DNA from: Micropterix aruncella
Lineage: Eukaryota > Arthropoda > Insecta > Lepidoptera > Micropterigidae
DNA length: 64,000 nucleotides
Assembly (NCBI GenBank): GCA_944548615.1
Contig: OX155951.1
Location: 37,568,995-37,632,994 of the forward strand
Direction of reading: 5' to 3'
Each line of letters begins with the position of its first letter. Position 1 is the first letter of the stretch. The position numbers and the translations under genes were made by a program. Shown here in pieces: positions 18,966 through 31,929 of the stretch. Below the pieces are notes generated by a model that worked only from the letters and a program-made list of their open reading frames with translations, made no database searches and had not been told where the DNA came from.

Positions 18966-21439
18966 AATCTTTTTTTATATAGCAGACGTGTAAAATAGTC
19001 ATGCGGATTTCAAAATTAAAGAATAAGTAAACAAAAAAATATATACATAAGGAACTTGAAAATCTAATGATATAAAATTAGATACATAATATTTCCAAAA
19101 ATAATCATCTTATAATGATACTTTTTTAATACTAAATCTTGTAAGTGATTTAAAATCAGGATGCATGATTAAAATATTTGTCTATTACTTTGGTATGTAC
19201 CTATATAGTATGAATAGAGTTTCTTCCATATTTATTTATTTATTTTATTTATTTATAGTATTACACAAGTTCGTTTGTACAGTTTACCATATCATGTTGT
19301 ATATATATATGAGACGTTAGCAAAAAACTGATTCTTGAGGAGATAGAGTAATGAAGAAAAGTGGCCTAACTAGGCCAGGGCCTGTTCTAGGGTCGTGCGC
19401 ATGTGTTAGGATATTACCGTATCCGAAAAAAGAAGAAGAATGAGAATTTTTATTGTATTGTCGTGCTTTTAGTCTTATTGAAAATCGCATATCTTTTCTG
19501 TGTAACGATTGACACAGGTGTGTGCGACCATATGGCCATTATCTAACGTATTTACAATGTGCAATTTACCCGTATAATGAGACAATGTTGAACCTCGGCG
19601 TCGGTTCTGCTCATTTATGCTTTTACTTTTCCCAGGTGCGCGTTCCTCTAGAGTCTTAAAACACCGCCACTGCATAATAAAGGCGTTTTCATACAAATTC
19701 CCTCATTTCTTCGTCTCTCCCCACCTGGAAGATTAAACAACACAGACGGCCTCCGTCAATTACAATGGTTTGTTTGCTCTCTGGGCGGATAAAGGAAGGA
19801 AATGGTGAGATTTCGCGAGACTGTAGATCGAGAACGGAATATCGCGTATTTCCATTTACTCATTTAGCTTAATCCATTTATAGCCAAGGATAATTTTACG
19901 TTAGAAATAGGCCAAGTATTACGTAAATTGTAAATGCCTTAATGTTGTATGCATTGTAATTGGAATTACCTAGTCCTCAGGAATGTCCTTAGAGTTTCCA
20001 TGAAACAAAGCGATACGAGCTGAAACCTTCTTTTTAACGGTCATTTAATATTTATTTTATTAATTTATTTATTAATATTTAACACACATTTATAACACTA
20101 CGTTAATAAGATTAAAATCTACCTTGCTGGAGTGATGCCCGTACTAAGGTAGACTTTTATGTATTCTTTTTTCCTTTTTATTTTAGTTGCTAAGTGTAAC
20201 TTAATGTAGTATCGTTTTATGTGGTAGCTCAATATTTACACAAATATTACATATACTTAGTCTATTTTGCTAACATAATATACACAATAATATTAAATAA
20301 TCATATATACACATATATACATAATAATCTATACATATATACATATATATATACGTTTATACATATAATCTATACATATACATATGTTTTACATCTATAT
20401 ATTCATAAAAGTAGTAATTTTATGTAGTTAGGTATTCTTATGCAGCACTATAATTAACCAATTTCTCCGTTTCGTTCCTTCCTAGCTCAATCAACTATTG
20501 CGTCATAATTTTTCTTCCTCGTATGGTATCTAATTTCACTTTTAATTCCGAATTTATTCTATTGTGTAGTCGGACAGCTAGAGAAGAAAAAAATCCAATA
20601 AAGATTAAATTTTGATTATAATTAAAATAAAAGATTAAAAAATATACCAATAAAGATTCTTCGTCAGACATATATTGGCTTTATTAGATTGCTCAATGTC
20701 ATAGAACATTTTAGCAAACCCTTCTAGATGATTTTAATTTTAAAAATCTACGAATTTAATTTGTAGTTTATCAAAAACAGAAATAAAAGGGGGAGATTAT
20801 ACTATTTAAGAGTTTATTAAATACGACTAATCAGACTGTACTTTGGAAGTTGGTCACCTATTAATAACTTATAATTTAATATAGATATTTCAGCAACTGC
20901 GACACTACGAAAACATTTTCATAAAAGCAGGCCACAAGAATTTTGATAAATCTCGACCGTACTGAATCACATCGTGGTCATTTCAAAACTCTCATTATAC
21001 TTACTCTACCATAACTCTACCTTGAATGTATAAAGTTGAATAAAAAAAATATAACCTAAATAAAACTTAAATAAAATTTATTAGAAGAAGGTGTTATGCG
21101 ATAAAAATGAGATAAACAAATTAAATTTATAAAGGCTATTCAAACATATAAATTCAGCAAAAAAAAAAAATAAATATAACAAGAAAACAAACAATAAACA
21201 TATAATTACGCAGGGGACGCAATAGGGAGGGGAAAATAGGGAAAACTTTATGAGCGTGGGTTCGTGTTCTTTGAGCCTGCGTTTGAAGCAAAACAAACTC
21301 GGTGCTATCCCTATACGTGCGGGTAAAGCATTCCAGAGACGGGCAGACTACTGTGTCCAGGGATCGAGAGCAGTAGGTTGTCTTCAGATCTCAGAGGGCT
21401 ATATAGGAAATTTAGGAAGGAAATATAGTAGGGAAATGT
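18966..21439. other. AT-rich intergenic stretch
   Basis: Simple AT/ACATA-rich sequence lies at 20,270-20,420. Nothing coding is supported. Moderately GC-rich text at 21,240-21,400 may be the decayed upstream part of the retrotransposon remnant that follows. Confidence 0.5.
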
Positions 21440-22088
21440 AGAAAATAAATATAGGAAATTTGAAGACTCGAAAGGAAATTCACTCTCATTTTACCAAAGG
21501 TAGGCATAATCTAATATTACACTGTCCATCTTTGGAATTATTCGGTAGGGATCCCAACTACGTTGGAATTGTATGTTATTATAAATTACCGGAAAATATT
21601 AAAATTCTATATAGAAACGGATAAACAACCCGTTAAAGTCTAAATTAAAAGGCTACCTTATTGAGAGAGATTTGTATGATATTAACGAATTTCAAATATT
21701 GGCTATTACATTGTAACGACTATTTTATTTTCTCTCCGATAATCGATTGTATTTTGTATTTGTAAGATCATATATTATGACAACCGAATTGATAATTTTC
21801 ACGTAAAGGTGTTCTAAATATAGCTTTTTGATACCTTATTAATATTAATATTTTTTGCTGTAATTGTCATGCCAAATAATTATCGGATTTACTATGTAGT
21901 TTCAAGATCCAGTACAAATATTATAAATACTGTGGCGAACCTCTTTAAAACCTCTAGTATCGATTTTCAGAAATATTTTAATCTTAAGTGGCTATCGAAA
22001 ATATTGTTGTAAAATAGAAAGCATTATGTCTAAATAACTTTTTATAAGTTTTCAATACAATAAACCTGATTTGATTTGATTTGATTTA
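21440..22088 (+). mobile_element. 3' end of a jockey/CR1-type retrotransposon with (GATTT)n tail
   Basis: Plus-strand translation, with a frame change near 21,630, shows 'HNLILHCPSLELFGRDPNYV', then 'YKLPENIKIL', then 'LKGYLIERDLYDINEFQ'. This is the characteristic C-terminal tail of jockey/CR1-like polyproteins. A 3' UTR follows, ending in 'aataaacctgatttgatttgatttgat'-type pentamers at about 22,068-22,088. RT and endonuclease are missing. Confidence 0.65.
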
Positions 22089-22399
22089 TTTTTCCGATTT
22101 ACGTGGTGCCGACGTATAAACTCATTTACATTACAATATCTTATGACTAGAAATATCACTGTCACTGTTTTAACTCGGCTGCTTTTATACTTTTCGCATG
22201 TTTGTTTGTGACGCAGTAACATCGAAAAGTTTTGTTCGATATCAATATATTAATTTGAAACGTGTTTTTTTTCTGTAACCGCCATATTGAGAGAACGGCT
22301 AGGTATAAAAATTTGGTTGAGGTGTCTAAAAGAAGCTCTTGTTTTGTAGATGTGTTATCAAAAGAAAAAAAGAAAAAAGTCATCAAAAGAAAAAAAACA
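22089..22399. other. AT-rich intergenic stretch
   Basis: No supported feature; A-rich runs near 22,365-22,400. Confidence 0.5.
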
Positions 22400-22720
22400 A
22401 AAATGATAGTGCCATCTGCTTGATTTCCGCGCGGGGTGGGGGGCGGATGGTGGTTAGAGGGGGTGAGTTGGGTTGGGGTTAGGGAGAGGGGGGAGGGGGG
22501 GAGAAGGGAGAGAGAGAGAGGAAGGGTGGAGGGTGGGGGGAATTGGGCAGGGGGGTAGGAAAAGGGGGTTGGGGGAGGAAAGGGGAGGGAGTGTGAGAGA
22601 GGGATGGGTAGATATGGGGTTGGAGGGGGCGGGGTAGGAGGTTTGGCTCGAAATGGGGATTTTCTGCTTACCGGGAAAGTCTATGGGCGACACAACTGAT
22701 TTTTTTACTCCATATAGTTA
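22400..22720 (-). repeat. Family P repeat with C-rich tract (G-rich on plus)
   Basis: On the minus strand it begins 'gactttcccggtaagcagaa' and runs into more than 200 bases made almost only of C with some T and A. The plus strand therefore has many GGG/GGGG runs (22,430-22,660). The same head motif followed by a different C-rich tract occurs at 34,495-34,620 and 56,880-57,020, and the head alone near 43,270, 45,350 and 45,640. Confidence 0.75.
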
Positions 22721-22736
22721 TAAAAAATAAATTCAA

Positions 22737-24787
22737 AGATTTCAATCATTTCACCGCCATCTAGCGAATAGCTGCTAAAGTAAGCTGAATTGCCGCGAAA
22801 CTTTTGCTTACTTTCTGTCATGCGTCATATCACGTACGGGTCGCTCTTCGATTGTTGCTGACCGTTTTCCCCAAGACCTTGGTGACATTCCTGATCGCAG
22901 GTCAAATAAGCAAGGCACCGCAACGTAATCGAACTATGTCTCTGTTTAATTTTTAAACATTACTGTCAATAAAGTGACTGTCGATTTCGATGGGTTTCAG
23001 CTAGTCTTTTAATTTTCCCTTGATATTTCTTGGATTCATTAAAAATGACGACTTGTGGGGATTTTATTTTTTTATTCGAGGTGAACGTTTTCATAAGGGG
23101 TTGAAAAACATATTTCAATATTATCAAGCGGCATATTAAAATGAAGAGTTAATATTAACCTTTTTTCGAAAACAAAATATTCTCTTTCATCAAAAAATTC
23201 TCTTTCTTGATTATTTTGGTAATTAGTTACTCGATTGCTATGCAAATGTATTCGTCTGCGACTCCACAGAAGTAGGGTAATTTATAAAATATTTCGCAGC
23301 GGGAATAAAAATGAGGGATTATTTTTAAATGGAAGGGACGCAAATTGGGTTTATGTAAAACTCATCCGTTAATTAAGGGAAAATATGTAACGGAAGTTAC
23401 AACATACTCGTAATGCTATTAATTGGTTTGGGATTACGTCGCTTTAATCGAGAATTAGGAAGTTTAACATTTATTATTCTTTTTTTGTTAAAGTCTTTCC
23501 TTGTTAGAAAATCTAGATTTGGGCTGTTTCAGACGGGTTTATTTTATTTATGTATCAAAAGTAAGCACAATTTTAAAATGCAGTACATTATTACATTAGC
23601 TCAATTATAGGCTTCACTGTGAACAGTAGCGAAATTGATGTATAGGCCCGTTTTAAGGCACGCGTTTTAATTAAAAAATGGCTTGTGGTTACTTTAAATT
23701 GCATAATATAAAAAGTAACTTAACGCGGCGAGGATGTAGTAAAAAAGGGTACTTTAAGAATGTGGAGGGTCATGATGACCCTATATTGTTTTTTTTAAAT
23801 TATTTTTTTGTTATGTAATAAAATAACGTCTGGAATGAAACTTACGAATACGTTACTAAAAAAAATGTTTATTGAAAAAATACCATTATGCAAAGAAAAG
23901 TTTTTTTGTTTTGAACATACAAAAAGTCTAAAAAATATAAACTTAAGCAGGACTCTCCATTACATATTTTTAAAAATCAACAAAAACAAGCTATTTAATA
24001 AAACTAATATTTTTTTAGACATCAATCATTTCTCAACACAACATTATTTTTTCAGACCAAAAAAAAAAGTTTTTGTAGATCTTTTTAGGGTGCATGTTTA
24101 GTCATATACTATTTTCACATATATCCAACCCTTTGTTCATCGCACGCCGAATAAACCAGTTTATTTTTTACGACTCGATTTACAAGTATCGTATATTTTT
24201 TATTGGAAAACCAATATCTATCACAATATAATATAGCCTATAGCACTCGTTGATAGTATAGCTTTCTATTAGGGAAAGAATTTTTGAAATTGGGTAAGTA
24301 GCTTCGGAGATTACCACTTACATCCAAACTTACAAACTTAGAAATATAATTTCTTTATAATATTAGTACAGAATAAAATTTTTGTTTATTTATATATTCA
24401 TTAATTTTTTATCACCTCCAAGTTAATATTTGTGTCATTGAAATACTACTCATCTATTTGCAACGGGGAGGTATTGAAGTGGATGATTCGATTTATTTAA
24501 TGGGTGGATAAATATAAAAGGATTTGCAAGCAACTCAATTGATGAGAATAAATTCAATGCACTCAAACTATACCGCAAATATATTAATCAATGGCCTAGT
24601 GCGAAATTGTACAAGACTAAGTAATATTTCTGAGTTCTATTTCTGTTTCCGGCCTATAACGCGGACGTTGTACGGGTGCTTTTTCTTATTAGTCCAAGCA
24701 TATTGAGTTTTTCTCAGGAAAATATTCCGGAAGTTTCTTCCCAACGATTTATATATGTATTTCTCGTTGCCTAACCCGATTAACGAC
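22737..24787. other. AT-rich intergenic stretch
   Basis: A 97-codon plus-strand frame at 23,808-24,101 is extremely AT-rich (Lys, Asn, Phe, Ile) and unrecognisable; I take it as chance. A 'ccgccatctagcg' motif lies at about 22,752. No gene is supported. Confidence 0.5.
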
Positions 24788-24900
24788 TTTCAAATCAAAT
24801 CAAATCAAATAATTTATTCTCCTAAAAACTAATACATATTTGTATAGACATATTTGTATTGCATTTACATTTGGCCGTGATAAGATTGAATTCTTCATTA
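24788..24900 (-). mobile_element. 3' end of a non-LTR element with (GATTT)n tail
   Basis: The plus strand reads caaatcaaatcaaatcaaat at 24,791-24,810. On minus this is (ATTTG)n, the same tail as at 22,068-22,088, preceded in sense by a short AT-rich 3' UTR. The 5' limit is unclear. Confidence 0.45.
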
Positions 24901-25104
24901 ATGATCAAATTCTTCTATTAATAATCAATTATAATAGGTTACTCGTAAGAATAAAGAAGCCACCTCGCCAGAGGTGTACTAAAATCGACCTCATATGCTC
25001 GGACTATATAAGTCAATTGATAATACTTCAGTTGTAACATCGTACTTTTTTGTGGTCAAAAGCTCAGTAGCCAAAGGAGCGAAATAATCTACACAGTGAA
25101 AAAT

Positions 25105-25245
25105 CGATACGCGCCCTTACTCGGCCGGCGGATAAATCCGGTTAGGTTCCGTTAAAACCACCTCGGGCAGCGCGGATTGTTTCCCGGCTAAGGGCGGGGT
25201 TTGGCCAAGCACCAAAAGATGGCGGTAATATTTGTTTAACATTTA
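25105..25245 (+). repeat. GC-rich repeat, copy 1
   Basis: 'ggccggcggataaatccgg', 'cctcgggcagcgcgg' and 'ggcggtaatatttg' recur in order at 43,350-43,460 (plus) and 45,165-45,275 (minus). Confidence 0.7.
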
Positions 25246-25279
25246 TGCCGAACTATAGCTAGCATATGACAAATGTAGG

Positions 25280-25560
25280 TTTTATATGAAATATTCCAAC
25301 TATAATTTCACAATGCGATTTTGGCGCAACAAGGCATGTCCCAAATGTATCAAATGTACCATATGTATGGTGTGTACCAAATTTCAAGTGTCTAAGTCCA
25401 ATATTTCGAGATTGAAATATGACTAGGACGCCCCCTGGCGGACCGATTTCAACCACAACCTTTGCATTACCTGCCTTGACCAAATAATCCCTGCATGCCG
25501 AATTTCAGCGCAATCGGATTAAGCGTTAGGGCGCTATCGTGGAGGAATAAACTCACACAC
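25280..25560 (+). repeat. Family Q dispersed repeat
   Basis: It carries 'gcgattttggcgcaacaagg', 'aatatttcgagattgaaat', 'acgccccctggcggaccg', 'cttgcatgcc'-like text and 'gggcgctatcgtggaggaat'. Other copies lie at 34,700-34,900 and 44,812-45,040. No coding potential. Confidence 0.75.
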
Positions 25561-25734
25561 AGGAACGGAAGCGCGTTCACAATACTTTCCCTTATCGTCG
25601 GTTCGTGGGCCGGAAAATTAAAATGACGTCTTTATACCAATTACATTAAAATATTAAGAGCTATGATTTGAAAATATGTTTGTTATTATATTATTATTTT
25701 ATATCGACATAAGATACTGTATAGGCGTGTTTAG

Positions 25735-25800
25735 AGCGCCATCTATAGTGCGCCGCCGTACTGCAATACCACGAATGCCACCATATCGAGCATTAGAGAA
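25735..25800 (+). repeat. Repeat with 'agagcgccatctat' head
   Basis: 'agagcgccatctat', 'cgccgtactg' and 'ataccacgaatg' recur at 42,599-42,660. Confidence 0.6.
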
Positions 25801-25832
25801 GATAATGAATGTTTTGAACTATTAGGGCCATC

Positions 25833-26145
25833 ATGGAAAAAAAAACAAAAAAAAATTTTTTTTTGTTGTAAAAAAACATTTTTTTTGAAAATTTGTTTTT
25901 TTATAGTACCTATATAAAGCTATATGCACGATGCGCTATCTATCGGTAAGAAAAATAATGCTAATATTGTTTATCTGAGATATATTTCTTACAGCTAGAT
26001 GGCGCAGCGCACTAAACGATTCTCAAACTTTTCTTTAATAGGTACAATTTACAAATTTGTCAAAAAAATGTGTTTTTGATTGTTTTAAATCAAAATTTGC
26101 TTATTTCTACTCACCGATTCACCCACTACCAGAAATGCCCTTGAT
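25833..26145. mobile_element. Family M MITE-like element, copy 2 (left end lost)
   Basis: The core has 'gcgctatctatcggtaag' and the mirrored 'cttacagctagatggcgc'. The right terminus reads 'gattcacccactacc', matching copies 1 and 3. The left terminus is replaced by A/T runs. No coding capacity. Confidence 0.6.
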
Positions 26146-26726
26146 GTAATCACAACCTGTATACGTATTCCTTGTTGAAAAATGCGTATTTCCGTGTATT
26201 ACTTCATTAGATTGTTCTCAGTGATGAACGATGCGCATAGCGCGTCATACGAACGTTGGATGTAAAACGCCCTTATTATTGATAACGCCTCTTTTGCACA
26301 CAGTAGAATTTAACTTAATTTGGTTGCTTTCCACCAATTACAAATTAACTTATCTTTCGCAAAAGAAACTTGTATGATTTGTGAAAAAGATAATTTATTT
26401 TTCTATAGCGGCAACGAATTTCTTTGTAAAGAGATCTAACTCTGTTTTTCAAATCACTTTAAAGTCTCCTTTAGTAAATCGAAGCCTTTACTCGGTTGAC
26501 AGTTTACAAAACGCTGTAACTTACGTCGTTGGCATTGTAGCTTGACTTCACAATGTTGTTCACTGACCCATAACATGACATCGTGAATTCGAGAGGTAGC
26601 CCGTTTGTATTTGGACAAAGGCCAGTCGGCACATATCCACTCTTTCATAACAAGAGAGAAACTTCCATATAATAGCTATAATAATAGTACGAAATTGAAG
26701 ACCCTCGCGGTTGTTTGACATTATAA
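26146..26726. other. Intergenic stretch
   Basis: No supported feature. Overlapping open frames on the minus strand near 26,454-26,817 are unrecognised. Confidence 0.45.
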
Positions 26727-26823
26727 ATAAGATAAAAACGAATTTACCGCGTGAAGTATGTAACACCTCCCTAACTAGGGTGCTATAAACTTCAAGCGAT
26801 AAATTCGTTTTTATCATTCTTAT
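26727..26823. other. 97-nt near-perfect hairpin
   Basis: The arms gataaaaacgaattta / taaattcgtttttatc pair, and pairing continues inward through 'gtgaagt'/'acttcaag' to 'acacc'/'gggtg'. There is one 3-nt bulge and a small loop. The size is that of a miRNA precursor, but a miniature palindromic transposon is an equally good reading. Confidence 0.75.
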
Positions 26824-27486
26824 AATATAATAATATTATACTGTAATAGGCGTTTTTTCTATTACTTACTAAAAAATATTTCCCTATTTTTATGTTTTTT
26901 GATGTTTGAAAAACATACAGCGCTCCATTAATTATAGTTATAATTAATTATAGTTAGTTAACTATCATATTACAATGTTTTACTGGCCGATTAAGTGTTT
27001 CCTACAGTATTTTCTTACATTATTTTTGTATACAATATTTATCCAAATTGAACTGAATTAAATTAATTTAAATTACTATCACTAGGACAGGAAAGGAGTA
27101 GGATCGGATATAGAATAGTATATAGGTATTTAAATTATAATCTATTGCAATGTCTCATTTACGATGTGTTCGTTTTCGAACTCTTCATTTATGTATATTA
27201 CGAGTGTATACCTATTTCGTAGTCGCCAAGTAAGCTACGTACAGCCTCTCTGAACTTAGGTTGTTTCATGTGAAATATGTCGATATATTGAAAACATTCG
27301 TAGTATGTGGTAATCAAGCGGTACATAATACAGTTTTGGGCGTAACTAGAGCTTATACGAGGGACTTCAAACGTAAGAGAAGATACAAATCCTAGGTTTC
27401 CTAGAAGAAGATACAAATATTGATGACTGCATACAAAATGCAACCAAACGGTTTCGAGAGAACACACTTCTATTAAATACTTCGAA
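26824..27486. other. AT-rich intergenic stretch
   Basis: A 127-codon minus-strand frame covers 27,198-27,581. Its sense-strand start lies in the retrotransposon 3' tail at 27,487-27,590, and I do not recognise it as a protein. Confidence 0.4.
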
Positions 27487-27590
27487 AACGAATGAATCAA
27501 TGAAAATCTCTTTATTGCACAATAACACATTTGAGGTACAATAGCGGACTTACTGCTACATAAACAATATCTTCCAGTCAACCTACATGT
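27487..27590 (-). mobile_element. 3' terminus of a non-LTR retrotransposon or SINE
   Basis: On minus it reads 'gttgactggaagatattgtt', 'agtaagtccgc', then 'gtgttattgtgcaataaaga'. This conserved 3' tail is common in Lepidoptera retroelements, with AATAAA just before the end. No ORF part is present. Confidence 0.5.
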
Positions 27591-30500
27591 TGATGTGAAA
27601 AAAGGGTAGGCAAGGTTTTTATACTATACCTAAAACACGATAAAATATAAAATATAAATTCTAAAACCAAAAGTAAATAAATAAATAAATATTCTAGTCG
27701 GACATAAACACTTAGATGCATACATATATTAATATATTATTAAATAAATAATAGAACTGCCAAAATAAGGTAAGGAAAGAGAAGTGATAACGAAAGGTTC
27801 GAATGTATGGTTCATATTTATTGAAAAAGGAAGTGTTTTTTAGGGTTTTTTTGATTGTTTAAAGGTGTACAGCAAGATAGCGCCTCTATTAGTTGGATGA
27901 ATCTAATTCCACAGTCGAGCTGCATGTGCGTAGAAGGAGTAGGTCAAAAAAGTGGTTTTTTGTTTTGGGATACTTTTGGGATACGAAATTTAATTCTACG
28001 TAGCAATCCAAAAAAATAGTTGATAGCTAGGCAACCCTCTGATGTTTGCCTGTAACCTTACACATAGAAAATCGTTAGGCAGCGACGACTTTTCAACTAC
28101 ATGTTTGCACTTCCCGGTTATAGTTTTATAGGAGACGGTGGCGATCTAGATATTCTAGCAATAGATACATACAATTTTCATCTTTTTCCGTTTCTCCAAT
28201 AGGATAATTTTTTTATATAAATATCTCAGAATATAATGATTCATATATAATCGAGCAACGTTGCAACTAGTAAATATAAATTATATGGCTATAGATTCTG
28301 CCAGGGAGACGAAGTTTTTGATAGTCAAAATGTACCGAAATCTTAACTAAGTATTCTACATGGATAAATTATGCAATAGGCTCTCAATAGGAATTATATT
28401 CCTCGCTGGAGGGAGGGTAGCTCTACATGTATATCACGCTTGCTGCCTCTCGAGCTGTCGTAAGCGATCGCACATACGCGTAAAGTAAATATGGCTTACC
28501 GTGATATCTCTCTCCGTGAAGTAGTATAAGTAGAAGTATATTTCTGTCCCGAAATAATGAATAATGTAGCACACATACAATTACGTAATATATTGGTTTT
28601 AAGAGCAAAACCCTGGCGTATCTGGCGACTCGTAGGAACACTTGGTCATTTGTTTCTGCGGTGGCCTGAGTCTGTTTACAGTTAATTTTATATACTATAT
28701 CTAAGAAGATCAGCTGTCTGCATATGCTACTCAAATACCAAAACGTTAACTCACACGGTAGAAAACAAAAAGGATGGGCCGTCAAGAACACCCCCATTTA
28801 GATTTAATATTCATTGCTGGTTTATCCATTTAACGATAAACCTGTTTCCATTTTTTTCTATAGCTTTTGGAAGGGCACAGGGTAGTTATTGGAGTTTTTT
28901 TATTTTTTTAAAAAGAAGCTTAACTATAATATTTACGTTTGTAGTCAATTCACATTTGTGTCCTGCAGTATGATATATGAACAATAAAATCTCTGAATAT
29001 AAAAAAAACAACTCTTTCTCGCAAAGAGCAGCAAAACCACTATCACTTTCAGGAATAATAAATATTGTAAAAGAATTATTACATTTTTCTGAATATAAAT
29101 CATTAAAACAAGTATTTATTGTCATTAGAAGTAAAACAACACTTAGAAACAACACCGAAACAAACAATGTCTAACAACCGCGATAGTCTTTAAGATTATA
29201 TTTATTGTCATGTTGTTTTAGATATGTAAAGAAAGTAATGCTATCTTTTGCGCATAAGATGCGTAACATAGAAGAGTTTTCCTTTATTTTGTTCTAATGT
29301 TAATTTTTAAATTAATTTCCACTTGTATATTTCTTTCACTAAAATATATTTTTTAGGTTTTATGTTTTAAATTATATGACCTGGTTTTATGTTTATCAAA
29401 CATGTTTCGAATAGGTTCAATAAAATAAGAGATACAGCTTATTTTAAATTACTTGTTAGACTATTTAAATTAATTTACATTATATAGTACGTAAGTTTGT
29501 ATGCTTGCTGTTAATAAATTAATTTGAAAAATAAAAAAAAATCTCCAATAAAATTATAACAATAAAAACAGGTGAAATCACAACCTCATGCTGATCACAA
29601 CCTCATGGTGAAGTCATCCAACATATTCTAGGGAGTACGGTGATCATATTATATGTTTTTTTAAGACGTGAAATTGCACAAAATGCATAAAATTGCATAA
29701 AATAAAAGTATTTCAGTAAAACAAAGAAAAATATTTAGTTAAATCATGTAGTCATAACAGATATACAATTAAGCCAATAACATGAAATATATGGTATGTA
29801 TAATAGTGTATAGTCAAAACAATAGCATTAAAACAATTATCTAAGAATTTGCGCTAATAAAATTGCAATGTTGAAAATATAACCATAAGTTATGAACCTA
29901 AGTTTTATTAAGTTATAGTTTCTTATTATGACTTAACATAAGTTCATGATTTATCATGGCTGTCGGATTATGTTAGCCATACTTGGACATATCCGTTATT
30001 TCGATTCTGTAATTGCTCGTTATGCAAGGAGGTCAGTGATTTGAGAATTTCTGCTGCTGCTAAACACCCCCATTACAAGTTAATCTTCTTGATGGGCAAC
30101 CTTCATCAGGAATCCTTCAACGAGAAAGTAGGTTTCTCGGGATAATAATCAGTCGCTGTCACACATTCGCAACCACAGTATAAAGCAAAATAGTCGGAGA
30201 GCATACTACAGATAACATAATATACTGCTGTTGCTCCGGATAATACACAACAGCCGAAGTGATAATTTCAGCGATGGTATAGATATTCTCTCAAAGCACT
30301 GAATTCAGGTTCAAAATATGTTGGAAAAGTTGTAGGTATGACTTTTTGGAACAGGTAGACGAAATTCATTTTGCAAGAAATATTTCACATGATCGTCTTT
30401 GCTTTCAGGCTGAGAATTATTTTCGGGTGGATAGTTATGATTTTTTGGAAATGTACCCACTTGCAATGATTGCTTGTCACTGGTATGTAAACTAAAAAAA

Positions 30501-30930
30501 ACCTAAATAGGATTTCCGATACAATTTAAGGGAAATTTTGAGGTTTAGCCGATAAAATCATTATTAACTGATGCATATTTTTGTGCCCTTCATAGAAAAA
30601 GTTTGTTTGTAGCCTATCTACCCCTGTCGGTAGTCTTTGAACTTGAATATTATTTTCATAATTTTCGTTTTTTTATCTTTGTCAATTAGCATTTAGACGC
30701 GTTACGATGATTGCAAAGTTTCCGTATTTTGGTAGAGAAGTTGAGGATTTGCAGGATTTAGCAAGGGCTTTTTCCAATCCTTCATGCTCATGCAGTAAAG
30801 GTGTTTTTGACTGTAAAAGCATGCCAGCGGTTGCTGCAGTTCCATCTTTTTGTAAAAAGTCGAATCATTTTTATGAGGGATGTTTTAAAAGACCCAGGGA
30901 GGCGTTTAGTTCAGTCATATTAGAGGTTTC
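27591..30930. other. Long AT-rich stretch without a recognised gene
   Basis: Open frames at 28,423-28,797 (minus, 124 codons), 28,886-29,167 (minus, hydrophobic, TTG start) and 30,707-30,949 (plus, Cys-rich) resemble nothing I know and overlap other open frames. (AAAT)n occurs at about 27,675-27,690. I support no gene here. Confidence 0.45.
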
Positions 30931-31539
30931 ACCTCGGAATGAGAGATAATCAGCTGGAAACTTGTAACTTTCATTTTTGCGTTCTAAAAGTTGTCTCGAA
31001 AGACTTACAATATCTCGTGTCTGCGTCGTTAGTTATTCAAGGTCAAAGATCAAACAAATCGGTTTTTCGCGATTATCTACATAGGTTTCTATTGCCCCAA
31101 AGATGTTTACATTTATCATACAAATTGTATAGCATACAATTTTCATGCGCTCAACCGTTTTTAAGATAGCGAGTGGATAGCGCGCAGCGCTCAGCCATAT
31201 ATACTGAAATACAAGGTCAACTGTGTGACCTTGCATTACCGTATGTATGGCTCAGCGCTGCGCGCTCTCCGCCCTCTATATTAAAAACGGTTGAGCGACT
31301 GAAAAAAAAATTGCAACAAAATTGGTCGCAAATTTTATGCTCTATAATTTTTATCGTAGATGTTTACATCATCGGTGCTATAGAAACCTAGATAATCGCG
31401 AAAATCCATTTTTCTGACATTTGACCTTCAATAACTTACGCCGCAGACTAGAGATTTAATGAGAATTTTGAGACAACTTTTAGAACGCCAAAATGAAGGT
31501 GTATACGAGGTTCCAGCTTATTATCTCTCATTCCGAGGT
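30931..31539. mobile_element. 609-bp foldback element
   Basis: The whole segment is one long imperfect inverted repeat: 'acctcggaatgagagataat' at 30,931 is mirrored by 'attatctctcattccgaggt' at 31,520-31,539. Pairing continues with 'gttctaaaagttgtctc', 'ttcgcgattatct', 'gctcaaccgttttta' and 'gcgcgcagcgct' to a centre near 31,220 ('aaggtca...tgacctt'). There is no clear TSD. The arms are about 300 bp each and diverged, so this is an old or foldback-type element. Confidence 0.8.
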
Positions 31540-31929
31540 TGAGCTCTTTTTCTTGCCCGAGTGACTGCACTATGTAGTCAATCAGGTGGTATTCTTTCAA
31601 TAAACTTAGATTTACAAGAAGGACTTGTCCTAATTGTAATTCCTCATTTGGAAAGCTTGTTGTCGATTTGTCTTCGTCAATAAACTTGAGACTGCTATAC
31701 GGCTTTTTTAAAAGAAACGTCGCTTTATTTTTCTAATCAAAGAGATTCTTTTCGCCCATATTTATTAGAAGTTTAGGAGACATTAAGTTTTTTGGTTTGT
31801 TTGACTCATGTTCGTCTGTGTCTATTCAGGTCTATAAATAATTACTAGTTATATTGTATCAAATATTCCTATGAATAAACGCGTGGCCTAAAAATCGGCC
31901 TTTCCACTGGTATTGCAATAAGAGCTCGG

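Noticed and set aside
23808..24101. 97-codon plus-strand frame
   Set aside because: It is an extremely AT-rich Lys/Asn/Phe/Ile frame with no motif, as expected by chance in this composition.
28886..29167. Minus-strand frame whose N-terminus looks like a signal peptide
   Set aside because: The hydrophobic start depends on a TTG initiator. The first ATG is after that segment, composition is AT-rich and the opposite strand is also open.
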